Below, in pieces: positions 25,295 to 34,615 of a stretch of DNA of 64,000 bases. Under the pieces are notes generated by a model. The model saw only the letters and a program-made list of their open reading frames with translations, made no database searches and had not been told where the DNA came from. Both the position numbers and the translations under genes were made by a program. The first letter of the stretch is position 1. Each line of letters begins with the position of its first letter. This DNA comes from Hymenobacter sp. DG01 (lineage in GTDB: Bacteria; Bacteroidota; Bacteroidia; Cytophagales; Hymenobacteraceae), in NCBI RefSeq assembly GCF_006352025.1, contig NZ_CP040936.1, positions 2,356,001 through 2,420,000 of the forward strand. Direction: 5' to 3'.

Positions 25295-26629
25295 TTAGTA
25301 TCCATACTTCTCGCCCCACAATTGCCGTAGGCGCTCCTGGGCTTTAGCTTCGGCGGGGTTGTGGCCGGGGCGGTAGAACACGCGGCCACTTAGGGCTTCG
25401 GGCAGGAACTCCTGGTAGGCGAAGTTGCCTTCGTAGTCGTGCGAGTACATGTATTGGTTGCCGTAGCCCAGCTCCTCCATGAGCTTGGTGGGCGCGTTGC
25501 GCAAGGCAATGGGCACGGGCTGCACGCCCTGCTGGCGCACCAGGGCCCGCGCCTCCCGAATGGCTTTGTAGCTGGCGTTGCTCTTGGGCGAAGTAGCCAG
25601 GTACACCACCGTCTGGCCCAGGATAATATCCGACTCCGGCATGCCGATGACCGTTACGGCCTGGAAGCAGCTTTGGGCCAGCATGAGGGCATTGGGGTTG
25701 GCCAGGCCCACGTCTTCGGAGGCCAGAATGAGCAGGCGGCGGGCAATAAACTTCACATCTTCGCCGCCTTCCAGCATCACGGCCAGGTAGTACAGCGCCG
25801 CGTTGGGGTCGGAGCCGCGGATGCTTTTGATAAAGGCCGAAATGACATCATAGTGCATCTCGCCGCCTTTGTCGTAGCGGGCGAGGTGCTGCTGGGCCAG
25901 CTGCTGCACGGCCTCGTCGGTGATGATGATTTCGCCGGTTTCGGGGGTAGGGCGGCTGGCTTCTACTACTATTTCCAGCAGGTTCAGCAGCTTGCGCGCA
26001 TCGCCGCCGGAAATGGTGAGCAGGGCGTTGTAGTCCTGCACGCGCACCTTCCGCTGTTTCAGAATGTCGTCTTCGGCCAGGGCTTTGTCCACGAGGCTGG
26101 TCAGCACGTCCTTGCCCAAGGGCTCCAGCACGTACACCTGGGCTCGGCTCAAAACGGCCGGAATAACCTCAAAAGACGGATTTTCGGTGGTAGCCCCAAT
26201 GAGCGTGACGACGCCTTGCTCTACGGCTCCCAGCAGCGCATCCTGCTGGCTTTTGCTGAAGCGGTGAATCTCATCAATAAACAACACGGTGCCGCGCTGC
26301 TTGCGCGCCCGCTCTATTACCTCGCGCACATCCTTCACCCCCGCATTAATGGCCGACAGCGCCGCGAAGGGCAAACCCAACTCCTGGGCCAGCAGATTCG
26401 CCAGCGTGGTTTTGCCTACCCCTGGCGGGCCCCACAGGATAAGCGAGGGCAGGCGGCCGGCGTTGAGGTAGCGGCGCAGCACGCCCTCGGGTCCGATGAG
26501 GTGCTGCTGCCCGGCGTACTCCTGCAACGTGCGCGGGCGCATGCGCTCGGCGAGCGGGGCACCGGGGCGCGGCAGGTTGGGCTGGGCGGAGGGGGTAGGG
26601 TCAGAATCGAACAGGGAGCCGGTGGCCAT
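25295..26629 (-). CDS. rarA: Replication-associated recombination protein A (AAA+ ATPase)
   Basis: A 444-residue AAA+ ATPase of the MgsA/RarA/WRNIP1 family, related to clamp-loader subunits and RuvB, acting at stalled forks. Walker A '[11 protein letters not shown]' starts at residue 67, Walker B is '[10 protein letters not shown]', sensor 1 is '[10 protein letters not shown]'. The C-terminal part ('[20 protein letters not shown]', '[15 protein letters not shown]') is the tetramerisation region typical of the family. ATG at 26627-26629. It is divergent from the EamA gene. Confidence 0.95.
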   Translation of the reverse strand: MATGSLFDSDPTPSAQPNLPRPGAPLAERMRPRTLQEYAGQQHLIGPEGVLRRYLNAGRLPSLILWGPPGVGKTTLANLLAQELGLPFAALSAINAGVKDVREVIERARKQRGTVLFIDEIHRFSKSQQDALLGAVEQGVVTLIGATTENPSFEVIPAVLSRAQVYVLEPLGKDVLTSLVDKALAEDDILKQRKVRVQDYNALLTISGGDARKLLNLLEIVVEASRPTPETGEIIITDEAVQQLAQQHLARYDKGGEMHYDVISAFIKSIRGSDPNAALYYLAVMLEGGEDVKFIARRLLILASEDVGLANPNALMLAQSCFQAVTVIGMPESDIILGQTVVYLATSPKSNASYKAIREARALVRQQGVQPVPIALRNAPTKLMEELGYGNQYMYSHDYEGNFAYQEFLPEALSGRVFYRPGHNPAEAKAQERLRQLWGEKYGY

Positions 26630-26783
26630 AGGAAAGGAAGCTCAGGTGAAAGGCGCCGCACGGAGCCGCAGGTAACGCCCGGCGCCCCGGCGCGGTCTAG
26701 CGCCGCCACCGGGCGCCGGGCGCGGGTAACAAAGGTAACTACGGCGCTCAGCGAGTTTGCGCTGCGGTGGCGCTGCGGACTGC

Positions 26784-26791
26784 TACCTTCG
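26784..26791 (+). promoter_or_regulatory. Candidate -7 box (TACCTTCG) for the EamA gene
   Basis: A TAnnTTyG element only 7 bases before the ATG at 26799, with a TTTG at 26756-26759 24 bases upstream. If it is the promoter, the transcript would be nearly leaderless. Confidence 0.4.
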
Positions 26792-26798
26792 CAGCCAG

Positions 26799-27731
26799 AT
26801 GAAAAACTCGTTGAAAGTACACGTGGCCCTGTTTGTGGTAGCCCTGATTTACGCGGCCAACTACAGCATATCCAAGGATGTGATGCCGCGCTACATGGGC
26901 CCGTTCGGGTTGGTGCTGCTGCGCGTGGTGGGCGCTACCGTGTTCTTTGGCGTGCTGAGCCGGCTGGTAGCGCCCCACGACCGGATTCAGGGCCGCGCCG
27001 ACCAGCTGCGGGCGGTGGCCTGCGGGGTGCTGGGCATCGGGCTGAACCAGCTGCTGTTTTTCTCGGGCCTGAACCTGACTTCTCCCATCAACGCCTCCCT
27101 TATCCAGACCATTGCCCCGGTGGTAACGGTGCTGGCCTCGGCCGTGCTGCTGGGCGAACGGTTGACCCTGCCCCGACTGCTGGGCATCGGGCTGGCGGGC
27201 GTGGGGGCGGCCAGTATCATTCTGAGTCGGGGGCCGGTGGCCGCGGGCGGACAGGATGGCTTTTTGGGCAATCTTTACATCTTGCTCAATGCCACGGCTT
27301 TCGGGGTGTACTTAGTGCTGGTGATGCCCCTCATGCGCAAGTACCACCCGTTTACGGTGCTGGCGCGCATTTTCCTGGTGGGGGCCGTGCTGGCCGTGCC
27401 CGCCGGCTGGCAGCAGGTGCAGGCCGCCGACTACGCCAGCTTCCCGACAAGTATTTGGGTGGCTATTGCTTACATGGTCATCTGCCTGACCATCTTGGCC
27501 TACCTGCTCAATAACTGGGCCCTTAAATACGCTTCGCCTTCCCTGCTGGGCGCTTACATCTACCTGCAGCCGGCGCTGGCCGTGCTCATCGCCGTGGCCC
27601 TGGGCAAGGATGCGCTTACGCTCTCGAAAGCTCTGCAGGCCCTGCTGATTTTTGCGGGCGTGTTTTTGGTGAGCCGCAAGCCCCGGCAGCCTCAGCCCGC
27701 CCCGGTGCCGCTGGAGCCGGTACAGGACTAA
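26799..27731 (+). CDS. EamA/DMT-family transporter
   Basis: A 310-residue inner-membrane protein with two tandem EamA repeats of about five hydrophobic spans each. Typical sequences are 'VALIYAANYSISKDVMPRYM' near the start, 'GLNLTSPINASLIQTIAPVV' with 'LGERLTLPRLLGIGLAGVGA' in repeat 1, and 'SPSLLGAYIYLQPALAVLIA' in repeat 2. It probably exports or imports a small metabolite such as an amino acid; the substrate is unknown. ATG at 26799 gives a short cytoplasmic N-terminus. It ends in a Pro-rich tail. Confidence 0.9.
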   Translation: MKNSLKVHVALFVVALIYAANYSISKDVMPRYMGPFGLVLLRVVGATVFFGVLSRLVAPHDRIQGRADQLRAVACGVLGIGLNQLLFFSGLNLTSPINASLIQTIAPVVTVLASAVLLGERLTLPRLLGIGLAGVGAASIILSRGPVAAGGQDGFLGNLYILLNATAFGVYLVLVMPLMRKYHPFTVLARIFLVGAVLAVPAGWQQVQAADYASFPTSIWVAIAYMVICLTILAYLLNNWALKYASPSLLGAYIYLQPALAVLIAVALGKDALTLSKALQALLIFAGVFLVSRKPRQPQPAPVPLEPVQD

Positions 27732-27766
27732 CAGAGCCGGCCTACTTGTCCTTTACAATCAAGGCG

Positions 27767-27824
27767 AGGCATCTGGGTTGTTTTCTTTCAGGTGACCCAG
27801 ATTTTTCGCTTAGCTCGGAATGAT
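27767..27824. repeat. Degenerate REP-like element
   Basis: Remnant of the family: GAGGCATCTGGGT on the left and ACCCAGATT...GCTCGGAATGAT on the right, with several mismatches. It lies in the 228-bp gap between the EamA and MFS genes. Confidence 0.55.
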
Positions 27825-27959
27825 AGGGCGGCTGGTCTGAGGTTGCCAAGGGGGTAGCACGGCACCGACCGCGGCTTCTTTCCGTAGTAGATTTTTTCGG
27901 CTATCTGGTCCCGTCTGCCGTTCGGCCAAGGTGCTGTATTGTCCCTCCCCGCTCCCTTC

Positions 27960-29627
27960 ATGCCCCTACCCTCCTCTCCCGCCCCAACGGCCCCGGAAGC
28001 CCCGCCTACCCTCTGGACGCCCTTTACTTACGCCATGTTCCGCGCCATCTGGATTGCCTCAGTGGTGTCGAACATTGGTACCTGGATGCAGAACGTGGCG
28101 GGCGTCTGGCTGGTCACCACGCTTACTTCCTCGGCGCTGCTGGTGGCCCTCATGCAGACGGCGACCAGCCTGCCCGCCTTCCTGCTGAGTATGCCCGCCG
28201 GCGCCATGGCCGACCTCATCGACCGGCGCCGGCTGCTGCTGCTCACACAGGCCTTTATGGCCGTAGTAGCGCTGCTGCTGGGCGTGCTTACGCTGCTGGG
28301 CGAAATTTCGGCCCTGGGCGTACTGGCTTTTACCTTTCTGCTGGGCATTGGGGCGGCCATCAACGCGCCCGTGTGGCAAACGGTAACCGTGGAGCTGGTG
28401 CCGCGCCGGGTGCTGGGGTTTGCTATTACCCTGAACGGGGTCAGCAACAACATTGCCCGGGCCCTGGGGCCAGCCATTGGTGGCGCCATCATTGCCTACT
28501 ACTCCCCGGGCTGGGTGTTTCTGGTGAATGCCGTGTCGTTTCTGGGCACGTTTGCCGTGGTGTATGCCTGGAAGCGGGAGGCCGAGGTAAGCAGCGGGCC
28601 AATGGAAAACTTTGTCGGGGCTCTGCGGGCGGGGCTGCGCTACGTGCAGTATTCGCCGGCCATTTACGCGGTGCTGGTGCGCACGTTTGCCTTCGCCTTC
28701 GGGGCCAGCGCCATGTGGGGGCTGCTGTCGGTAGTCACGGCCCGGCGCCTGCACCTGAGCTCCGATACCTACGGGGTGCTGCTCTCCTGGCTGGGAGCCG
28801 GGGCCATTACCGGGGCCTTCCTGATGGGGCGGGCCGGCAATCAGCTCACCTACAACCAGCGCGTGCTCATCGGCTCGGCGGTTTTCGTGGGCACCAACGT
28901 GGCCCTGGCCCTGGTTTCTTCGGTGTACTGGCTGTATCCGGTCATGTTCTTTTCGGGCATCGCCTGGCTGATGACCATGACCAGTTTCAGCACCACCGTG
29001 CAGCTGCATGTGCCCAAATGGGTGCAGGCCCGGGTGGTGAGCCTGTACATGCTGGTGTTTCAGGCGGGCCTCTCCTTTGGTAGCATGGTGTGGGGCGAGC
29101 TGGCCGACCGCACCTCTCTGGAAACCGCCCTGCTGGCTACGGCCGCCTGGATGCTCCTGAGCTTGCTGCTGGCCATTCCCTACCCCATGCGCTCAGCCGA
29201 AGGCCTCAACCTGGAGCCCGCCGACCACTGGCCCGCCCCCGCCGTGCCGGGCCCCGATATTGACCCCGACGATGGCCCCGTGGTGGTGATGGTAGAGTAC
29301 GAGGTGGCCGTGGCGGATCAGCCCGCCTTCCGCGAGGCCGCCGCCCAGCTCACCCGCCTGCGCCTGCGCGACGGTTCCCTGCGGGCCGGCGTCTTCACCG
29401 ATATTGCCCGGCCTACCCGCATCACCGAGTTTTTTTACGTGGCTACCTGGGGCGAGCACCAGCGCCAGCAGCAGCGCTTCACCAAGGAAGACCAAGCCGT
29501 GGAAGCCCGGGTCCGGCAGTTCCATACCGCCCCGGAGCCGCCGCGGGTTACCCGCTTCCTGGCCTTTCCCAAGTCGTTGAATGTAGAAATGACCCCTACC
29601 TACGAAACCGGAGAAGGCCCCCAGTAG
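27960..29627 (+). CDS. MFS transporter (MFS_3/EntS-like) with C-terminal ABM-like domain
   Basis: A 555-residue protein. Residues about 15-410 are a 12-helix major facilitator ('FRAIWIASVVSNIGTWMQNV' is the typical first helix; 'GAMADLIDRRRLLLLTQAF' is the cytoplasmic A-motif loop). Residues about 440-540 form a soluble dimeric alpha-beta-barrel-like domain ('VVVMVEYEVAVADQPAFREA', 'ITEFFYVATWGEHQRQ'). This architecture is seen in 'transmembrane secretion effector' type exporters. ATG at 27960 replaces a TTG seven codons upstream. The substrate is unknown; siderophore or drug efflux is typical of the family. Confidence 0.88.
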   Translation: MPLPSSPAPTAPEAPPTLWTPFTYAMFRAIWIASVVSNIGTWMQNVAGVWLVTTLTSSALLVALMQTATSLPAFLLSMPAGAMADLIDRRRLLLLTQAFMAVVALLLGVLTLLGEISALGVLAFTFLLGIGAAINAPVWQTVTVELVPRRVLGFAITLNGVSNNIARALGPAIGGAIIAYYSPGWVFLVNAVSFLGTFAVVYAWKREAEVSSGPMENFVGALRAGLRYVQYSPAIYAVLVRTFAFAFGASAMWGLLSVVTARRLHLSSDTYGVLLSWLGAGAITGAFLMGRAGNQLTYNQRVLIGSAVFVGTNVALALVSSVYWLYPVMFFSGIAWLMTMTSFSTTVQLHVPKWVQARVVSLYMLVFQAGLSFGSMVWGELADRTSLETALLATAAWMLLSLLLAIPYPMRSAEGLNLEPADHWPAPAVPGPDIDPDDGPVVVMVEYEVAVADQPAFREAAAQLTRLRLRDGSLRAGVFTDIARPTRITEFFYVATWGEHQRQQQRFTKEDQAVEARVRQFHTAPEPPRVTRFLAFPKSLNVEMTPTYETGEGPQ

Positions 29628-29719
29628 CCAGGGGGCCGGAGTTTGGCGGCGGTTGCGTAGTATTGGGCCGGGCGGCTGCCAATGGGCGCCGCCTCCATCT
29701 GCCTTTTCTGCCTTCCGCT

Positions 29720-31366
29720 ATGAAACTACCCCTGCTCCTTTCCTTGCTTGCCATGCCCCTGCTACCCCCGGCCCTGGCCCAAACCCCCACCGTGGTTACG
29801 GCTACGGCAGCCAATCCGCAAGTAAAAACCGCCAACGGGGTGCTGGCCGGCTTGGTTACGGCCACGGGCATCCGCACTTTTCAGGGTGTGCCGTTTGCGG
29901 CCCCGCCAGTGGGCGAGCTGCGCTGGAAGGCCCCGCAGCCGGTACAAAGCTGGTCGGGGGTACGGGCGGCCACGCGGTTCGGCCCCCGCGCCATGCAGCT
30001 GCCCATCTATGGCGACATGAACTTCCGCTCCGATGGGGTGAGCGAGGACTGCCTCTACCTCAACGTTTGGACGCCGGCCAAACCCGGGAAGCAGAAGCTG
30101 CCGGTGCTGGTGTATTTCTACGGGGGCGGCTTTATTGCCGGCGACGGCTCAGAGCCGCGCTACGACGGCGAAAGCATGGCCCGCCGCGGCATCGTGGCCG
30201 TTACGGTGAACTACCGCCTGGGCGTATTCGGGTTTCTGGCTCACCCCGAGCTGACCCGGGAGTCGCCGAACAAGGCTTCGGGTAACTATGGCTTCCAGGA
30301 TCAAACGGCCGCCCTGCGCTGGGTGCAGCAGAACATTGCGGCCTTCGGCGGCGACCCGAAACAGGTAACTATTGCCGGCGAGTCGGCGGGCTCCATGTCG
30401 GTTAGCGCCCAGATGGCTTCGCCCCTCTCGAAAAACCTGTTTGCCCGCGCCATTGGAGAAAGCGGCTCCATGCTGAACACCGGCTTCGGGCCGGTTCCGC
30501 TGGCGGAAGGCGAGCAGGCGGGCGTGGCGTTTGCCACCAGCCTGGGGGCAACTTCCCTGGCCGCGCTGCGGGCCCTGCCGGCTCAGCAACTGCTGGAGGC
30601 CGCCGGCAAACCCGGTACGCCCCGCTTCGCCCCTACCCTCGATGGCTACTTCTTTCCCCAGAAGCCCGCTGCCATTTTCGCGGCTGGGCAGCAGGCCCGC
30701 GTACCGCTGTTGGTGGGCTGGAATTCCCAGGAAATGACACCTCCCTTCCTGCTCGGTGCTGAGGCCCCTACCCCCGAAAACTTCCGTAAGGCCCTGCAGC
30801 GCCTCTATGGACCCCAGGCCGAAGAAGCACTACGTCTCTACCCCGCCGCTACCCCCGAACAGGCCGAGCAAGCCGCCACCGACCTGGCCAGTGACCGGTT
30901 TATCAGCTACAGCACCTGGAAATGGGCCGATGCCCACGCCCAGACCAGCGGCCAGCCGGTGTACCGCTACCTCTACGCTCGGCCCCGCCCGGCTATGGCA
31001 CCCGAAATGGGCAACGCTACCACCGGCCTGGCCGGCGGGGTAGTAAAGCAAGCCCCGGCAGCGGCCCCGGCCCCGCCCGCTAAGGGCGCCGTGCACTCGG
31101 CCGAAATTGAGTATGCTTTGGGCAACCTGCCGGGTAACAGGGTCTTCGCCTGGACCCCCGACGACTATAAGGTATCCGAAACGATGCAGGGCTACTTTGC
31201 CAACTTCATCAAAACCGGCAACCCCAACGGCAAGGGCCTCCCTACCTGGCCCGCCATTGTTCCCGGCCAGGCCTCGCAGCAGCTGCGCATTAACGTCACG
31301 ACGAAAGCGGAGCCGGAGCAGCACCGGGCGCGCTACCTGTTTCTGGATCAGCAGGTCGGAAAGTAG
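29720..31366 (+). CDS. Type B carboxylesterase/lipase, exported
   Basis: A 548-residue secreted esterase. Signal peptide ending 'PPALA' before 'QTPTV'. The fold markers are 'FQGVPFAAPPVGELRWKAP', 'SEDCLYLNVWTP', the oxyanion loop 'YGGGFIAG', and the nucleophile Ser222 in 'IAGESAGSMS'. The C-terminal His is likely in 'GAVHSAEIEYALGN'. It hydrolyses carboxylic esters in the periplasm or outside the cell. ATG at 29720 gives the signal peptide. It stands 92 bp after the MFS gene and may share its transcript. Confidence 0.92.
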   Translation: MKLPLLLSLLAMPLLPPALAQTPTVVTATAANPQVKTANGVLAGLVTATGIRTFQGVPFAAPPVGELRWKAPQPVQSWSGVRAATRFGPRAMQLPIYGDMNFRSDGVSEDCLYLNVWTPAKPGKQKLPVLVYFYGGGFIAGDGSEPRYDGESMARRGIVAVTVNYRLGVFGFLAHPELTRESPNKASGNYGFQDQTAALRWVQQNIAAFGGDPKQVTIAGESAGSMSVSAQMASPLSKNLFARAIGESGSMLNTGFGPVPLAEGEQAGVAFATSLGATSLAALRALPAQQLLEAAGKPGTPRFAPTLDGYFFPQKPAAIFAAGQQARVPLLVGWNSQEMTPPFLLGAEAPTPENFRKALQRLYGPQAEEALRLYPAATPEQAEQAATDLASDRFISYSTWKWADAHAQTSGQPVYRYLYARPRPAMAPEMGNATTGLAGGVVKQAPAAAPAPPAKGAVHSAEIEYALGNLPGNRVFAWTPDDYKVSETMQGYFANFIKTGNPNGKGLPTWPAIVPGQASQQLRINVTTKAEPEQHRARYLFLDQQVGK

Positions 31367-31534
31367 TCGGGCTGGCACCGGGAGTTCCGGATTTTCCGGC
31401 GCGGCAACAGGCCCCGGCCGGAACTCGTGCACAACGCCGGCGGCCAGGGGGCGTACACTATGCTGCGCCGTGTGCAGGCAGTAGCTACCGCTGCGCTGCA
31501 TTTCGCTATTCTTTCCTCCTAAACTTCTGGTTGC

Positions 31535-31831
31535 ATGAAAATGAAAGCATCACCCGTCTGGATCGGGGCTCTGGTAGCGGGCAGCACCGCGGCCTTTTAC
31601 TTCTGGCAGAAAAAAAGCAACTCCAACTCGAACCCCACCCAGCCCCTCGCCGATGCGGGCACTTCCGCCGGCATAGCATCGGGTGCTACCCCCAGCAGTT
31701 CGGGCAACCGCACCCCCACCGCCGAAAACGGCCACGTCCGCGACGTGAAAGCCACCGACCTGCCCGCTCCCGATACCGGCACCAACTTCACGGTGCAGGG
31801 CGACGTGCACGAACCCAGCAACAACGGGTAG
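31535..31831 (+). CDS. Small membrane-anchored hypothetical protein
   Basis: A 98-residue protein, ATG at 31535. A short hydrophobic segment ('VWIGALVAGSTAAFYFW', about 8-24) followed by Lys-Lys-Lys suggests one membrane span or an uncleaved signal anchor. The rest is Ser/Asn/Thr/Pro-rich and probably disordered. No family is recognised. A terminator-like hairpin follows 22 bases after the stop. Confidence 0.6.
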   Translation: MKMKASPVWIGALVAGSTAAFYFWQKKSNSNSNPTQPLADAGTSAGIASGATPSSSGNRTPTAENGHVRDVKATDLPAPDTGTNFTVQGDVHEPSNNG

Positions 31832-31853
31832 CCTTAGCTTGAGCTTTCTTATT

Positions 31854-31890
31854 ACACCGGAGTCGGGCATTTGCCTGGCTCCGGTGTTGC
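31854..31890 (+). terminator. Probable intrinsic terminator
   Basis: A 9-bp outer stem (31854-31862 with 31879-31887) enclosing a further imperfect stem, followed by a short T-rich stretch, after the small membrane-anchored gene. Confidence 0.6.
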
Positions 31891-32003
31891 GTTTTCGGAG
31901 GGTTTGTATTTGTATTTTACTATATAATTCTTTGTCTCGGGGCCAACGCTGAACTTTGCGGGGTAGCATTTTCTACCTCTCTGCTCAGCCCAAACCCTAC
32001 CCG

Positions 32004-33083
32004 TTGGACGCCCCGGAAACCCGTAAAATCATTCACCTCGACATGGATGCCTTCTATGCCTCGGTGGAGCAGCGCGATAACCCGGCGCTGCGCGGCAAGC
32101 CTGTGGCCGTGGGTGGGGCCCGGCAGCGGGGCGTGGTAGCGGCTGCCTCCTACGAGGCCCGGCAGTTTGGGGTGCGCTCAGCCATGCCCTCTACCACGGC
32201 GGTGCGCAAGTGCCCCGAGCTGATTTTCGTGAAGCCCCGATTTGAAGTGTACAAGGACGTTTCGCGGCAGATTCGGGCTATTTTTGCGGAGTACACGCCC
32301 CTGATTGAGCCGCTTTCCCTGGATGAGGCCTATCTCGACGTCACCGAAAACCTGAAGGGCATAACGCTGGCCACGCAGGTTGCCCGCGAGATTCGGGCTG
32401 AAATTCTGCGCCAAACTCAGCTTACGGCTTCGGCAGGCATTTCCTACAATAAGTTTCTGGCCAAGCTCGCCTCCGACTACCGCAAGCCTAACGGGCAGTT
32501 CGTCATTCGGCCCGACCAGGGCATGGACTTCGTGGAAAAGCTAGGGGTAGGCGAATTTCATGGCATCGGGCCGGCCACGGCGGCCCGGCTCAACAGCCTG
32601 GGCATCTTTACGGGCCTCGATCTGCGGCAACAGTCGGAGACTTTCCTGCGCCAGCACTTCGGCAAGGCTGGCTCGCACTACTACCTCATTGCCCGCGCCC
32701 AGGACCACCGCCCCGTGGTGGCTGACCGCCTGCGCAAATCCATCGGCTCGGAAACCACTTTCGAACACGACCTACTGACGCCCGAAGAGTTGGTGGACGG
32801 CCTGCAGCCCTGCCTCGACTCGGTGTGGCAGCACTGCCAGCGCACGGGCCTGCGCGGGCGCACCGTCACGCTCAAGGTCAAGTACACCGATTTCCAGCAG
32901 ATTACCCGCAGCCGCACGCTGTTCGGCCCGGTGCCTACCCCCGAAGCCTTTGCCCACCTCAGCCACGAGCTACTAACTGGTATTCGGCCCATCAGCAAGG
33001 GCATCCGGCTGCTGGGCATCTCGCTTTCCAACCTCGAAACGCCCGAGGAAGCCGTGGGCAAGCAGCTGGCCCTGCTGCTGTAA
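32004..33083 (+). CDS. dinB: DNA polymerase IV (Y-family, TTG start)
   Basis: A 359-residue translesion polymerase. The metal ligands are Asp13 in 'HLDMDAFYASVEQRD' and Asp107/Glu108 in 'PLSLDEAYLDV'. 'ASAGISYNKFLAKLASDYRK' and 'LGVGEFHGIGPATAARL' (helix-hairpin-helix) follow, then the little-finger domain. No in-frame ATG lies between the upstream stop at 31950 and the catalytic motif, so the start must be non-ATG: TTG at 32004 is preferred, giving 'LDAPETRKIIHLDMD'; TTG at 31956 is the alternative. The C-terminus lacks an obvious QLxLF-type clamp motif, though 'KQLALLL' at the very end could serve. Confidence 0.93.
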   Translation: MDAPETRKIIHLDMDAFYASVEQRDNPALRGKPVAVGGARQRGVVAAASYEARQFGVRSAMPSTTAVRKCPELIFVKPRFEVYKDVSRQIRAIFAEYTPLIEPLSLDEAYLDVTENLKGITLATQVAREIRAEILRQTQLTASAGISYNKFLAKLASDYRKPNGQFVIRPDQGMDFVEKLGVGEFHGIGPATAARLNSLGIFTGLDLRQQSETFLRQHFGKAGSHYYLIARAQDHRPVVADRLRKSIGSETTFEHDLLTPEELVDGLQPCLDSVWQHCQRTGLRGRTVTLKVKYTDFQQITRSRTLFGPVPTPEAFAHLSHELLTGIRPISKGIRLLGISLSNLETPEEAVGKQLALLL

Positions 33084-33087
33084 ACGC

Positions 33088-33121
33088 AAAACCGCCCCGA
33101 CTTATACAGCCGGGGCGGTTT
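33088..33121. terminator. Terminator between convergent genes
   Basis: An 11-bp GC-rich stem (33089-33099 with 33111-33121) flanked by A-run and T-run, shared by dinB and the convergent Thr-rich gene. Confidence 0.8.
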
Positions 33122-33140
33122 CGGTGGAAAGCCAGTGACC

Positions 33141-33464
33141 TTATTGGGGGTCAGCTTTTACTTTCGACTTTTTCTTTTTGTCCTTCATTTTTACGTCGGC
33201 AGGCGTAGTAGTCGTGGGGCTCATGGTGCCCGAAGTGCTCGACTGGGTTTCTACCGTGGTGGTAGTAGTGGCCGGCGTAGTAGTGCTCTGGTTGATCATC
33301 GAGCCCGAGGTAGTACCCTGCATAGGCTGGGTGGGCTGCGTCTGGATAGTGGTGCTCTGCGCAGGCTGAGTCGTGGTAGTGGTGGTAGTGCTGGAGTTGG
33401 TTTGGGCGTTAGCGGCCGAAATACCAGCTACACATACAGCGGCAATAGCAAGGAGCTTTTTCAT
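33141..33464 (-). CDS. Exported Thr-rich low-complexity protein
   Basis: A 107-residue protein, ATG at 33462-33464. Signal peptide 'MKKLLAIAAVCVAGISAANA', cleaved before 'QTNSS'. The mature part is nearly all Thr, Ser, Gln and Pro up to about residue 85, then a basic tail 'MKDKKKKSKVKADPQ'. It is probably a disordered periplasmic or surface protein. No family is recognised. It is convergent with dinB. Confidence 0.65.
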   Translation of the reverse strand: MKKLLAIAAVCVAGISAANAQTNSSTTTTTTTQPAQSTTIQTQPTQPMQGTTSGSMINQSTTTPATTTTTVETQSSTSGTMSPTTTTPADVKMKDKKKKSKVKADPQ

Positions 33465-33613
33465 AGCAGAGAGTGAGTCGAGTGGAACTTAGGAAACCAG
33501 CCGCGCGGCCAGCTTCTGACAGCCTCTAACGCAGCTCACCCGGGAATGTTGTAATCCACCCCGATTTTGTCCTAGTTTCTACTCTTACGTACTGTTGAGC
33601 CGCGAAAATATTT

Positions 33614-34558
33614 TTACTTCAGCAGCTCGTGCAGCACGGTTTGCATGGAAAATACCCGGTTGCCCGCCTCCTGAATCACCAGGGAATTCGACGAGTCCAG
33701 AATGGCGTCTGACACTTCCACGTTGCGGCGCACCGGTAGGCAGTGCAGGAACTTGGCGTCGTTGGTGCCGGCCATGTGCTCGGGCGTCAGCATCCAAGCG
33801 GGGTCGTTGCTGATAACCTGGCCGTAGTTATGGTAGCTGCTCCAGTTCTTGGCCTGCACGAAGTCGGCGCCTTCCAGGGCCTTCTTCTGGTCGTACTCGA
33901 TGCGGGCACCTTTCGTGAACTTGGGGTCCAGCTCGTAGCCCTCGGGGTGAGTTATCACGAAGTCTATCCAGTCAACTTCCGAAAACCAGTCACAGAACGA
34001 GTTGGGCACGCACTGGGGCAGGGCACGCACATGCGGGGCCCAGGTCAGCACCACCTTCACGCGCTCCTTCTGCTTGGTTTCGGCTACCGTAATCAAGTCA
34101 GCAAACGACTGCAGCGGGTGCAGCGTGGCGCTTTCCAGGCTAATAACCGGCACGGTGGCGTACTTCAGAATCTTATTGAAGACTTCCTCGCTATAGTCGG
34201 CCTCGCGGTCCTTGAGCGTGGGGAAGGTGCGCACGCCCAGCACGTCGCAGTACTGGCTCATCACGGCAATGGCCTCCTTGATGTGCTCCTGCGTGCCGCC
34301 GTTCATCACCGCGCCATCGGCCATTTCCAGCGTCCAGGAGTCGGCGCCGGCGTTAAGCACCCAGGCTTGCGCGCCCAGGTTGTAAGCCGCCTTCACCGAG
34401 CTAAGCCGGGTGCGCAGGCTAGGATTGAAGAAGATCAGCCCAACGGTTTTGTTCTTGCCGATGTGCTGGTAGCCGTACGGATTCGCCTTGATTTCCAGGG
34501 CTTGCTTAAGTAAGGTTTTATAGTCGCCTGCATCGGCGAAAGAGGTGAAGTTTTTCAT
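33614..34558 (-). CDS. argF': N-acylornithine carbamoyltransferase (ArgF'-type; acetyl or succinyl)
   Basis: A 314-residue transcarbamylase that moves a carbamoyl group onto N-acyl-L-ornithine, giving N-acylcitrulline. Carbamoyl-phosphate loop 'FFNPSLRTRLS' (43-53); 'LESATLHPLQSFADL' and 'VVLTWAPHVRALPQCVPNSF' are typical of the acylornithine branch; 'HCLPVRRNVEVSD' closes the site. The residue that aligns, from memory, with Pro90 of the Bacteroides succinylornithine enzyme and Glu92 of the Xanthomonas acetylornithine enzyme is Gln90 ('GGTQEH'), so acyl preference is unclear. ATG at 34556-34558. It is the most distal arginine gene on the minus arm, separated from carB by an unknown gene and a REP-like repeat. 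Confidence 0.92.
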   Translation of the reverse strand: MKNFTSFADAGDYKTLLKQALEIKANPYGYQHIGKNKTVGLIFFNPSLRTRLSSVKAAYNLGAQAWVLNAGADSWTLEMADGAVMNGGTQEHIKEAIAVMSQYCDVLGVRTFPTLKDREADYSEEVFNKILKYATVPVISLESATLHPLQSFADLITVAETKQKERVKVVLTWAPHVRALPQCVPNSFCDWFSEVDWIDFVITHPEGYELDPKFTKGARIEYDQKKALEGADFVQAKNWSSYHNYGQVISNDPAWMLTPEHMAGTNDAKFLHCLPVRRNVEVSDAILDSSNSLVIQEAGNRVFSMQTVLHELLK

Positions 34559-34615
34559 GAGGAGAGTGTAGCGCGAGGTCTCAATTCGCGTTTCGTCGCA
34601 AAAATTGAAGCAAGA

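Noticed and set aside
25439..27514. 691-codon open frame on the plus strand across rarA
   Set aside because: It lies antisense to rarA, which has complete AAA+ motifs, and is His/Gly/Ala-rich without any domain. Long antisense frames are expected in GC-rich DNA.
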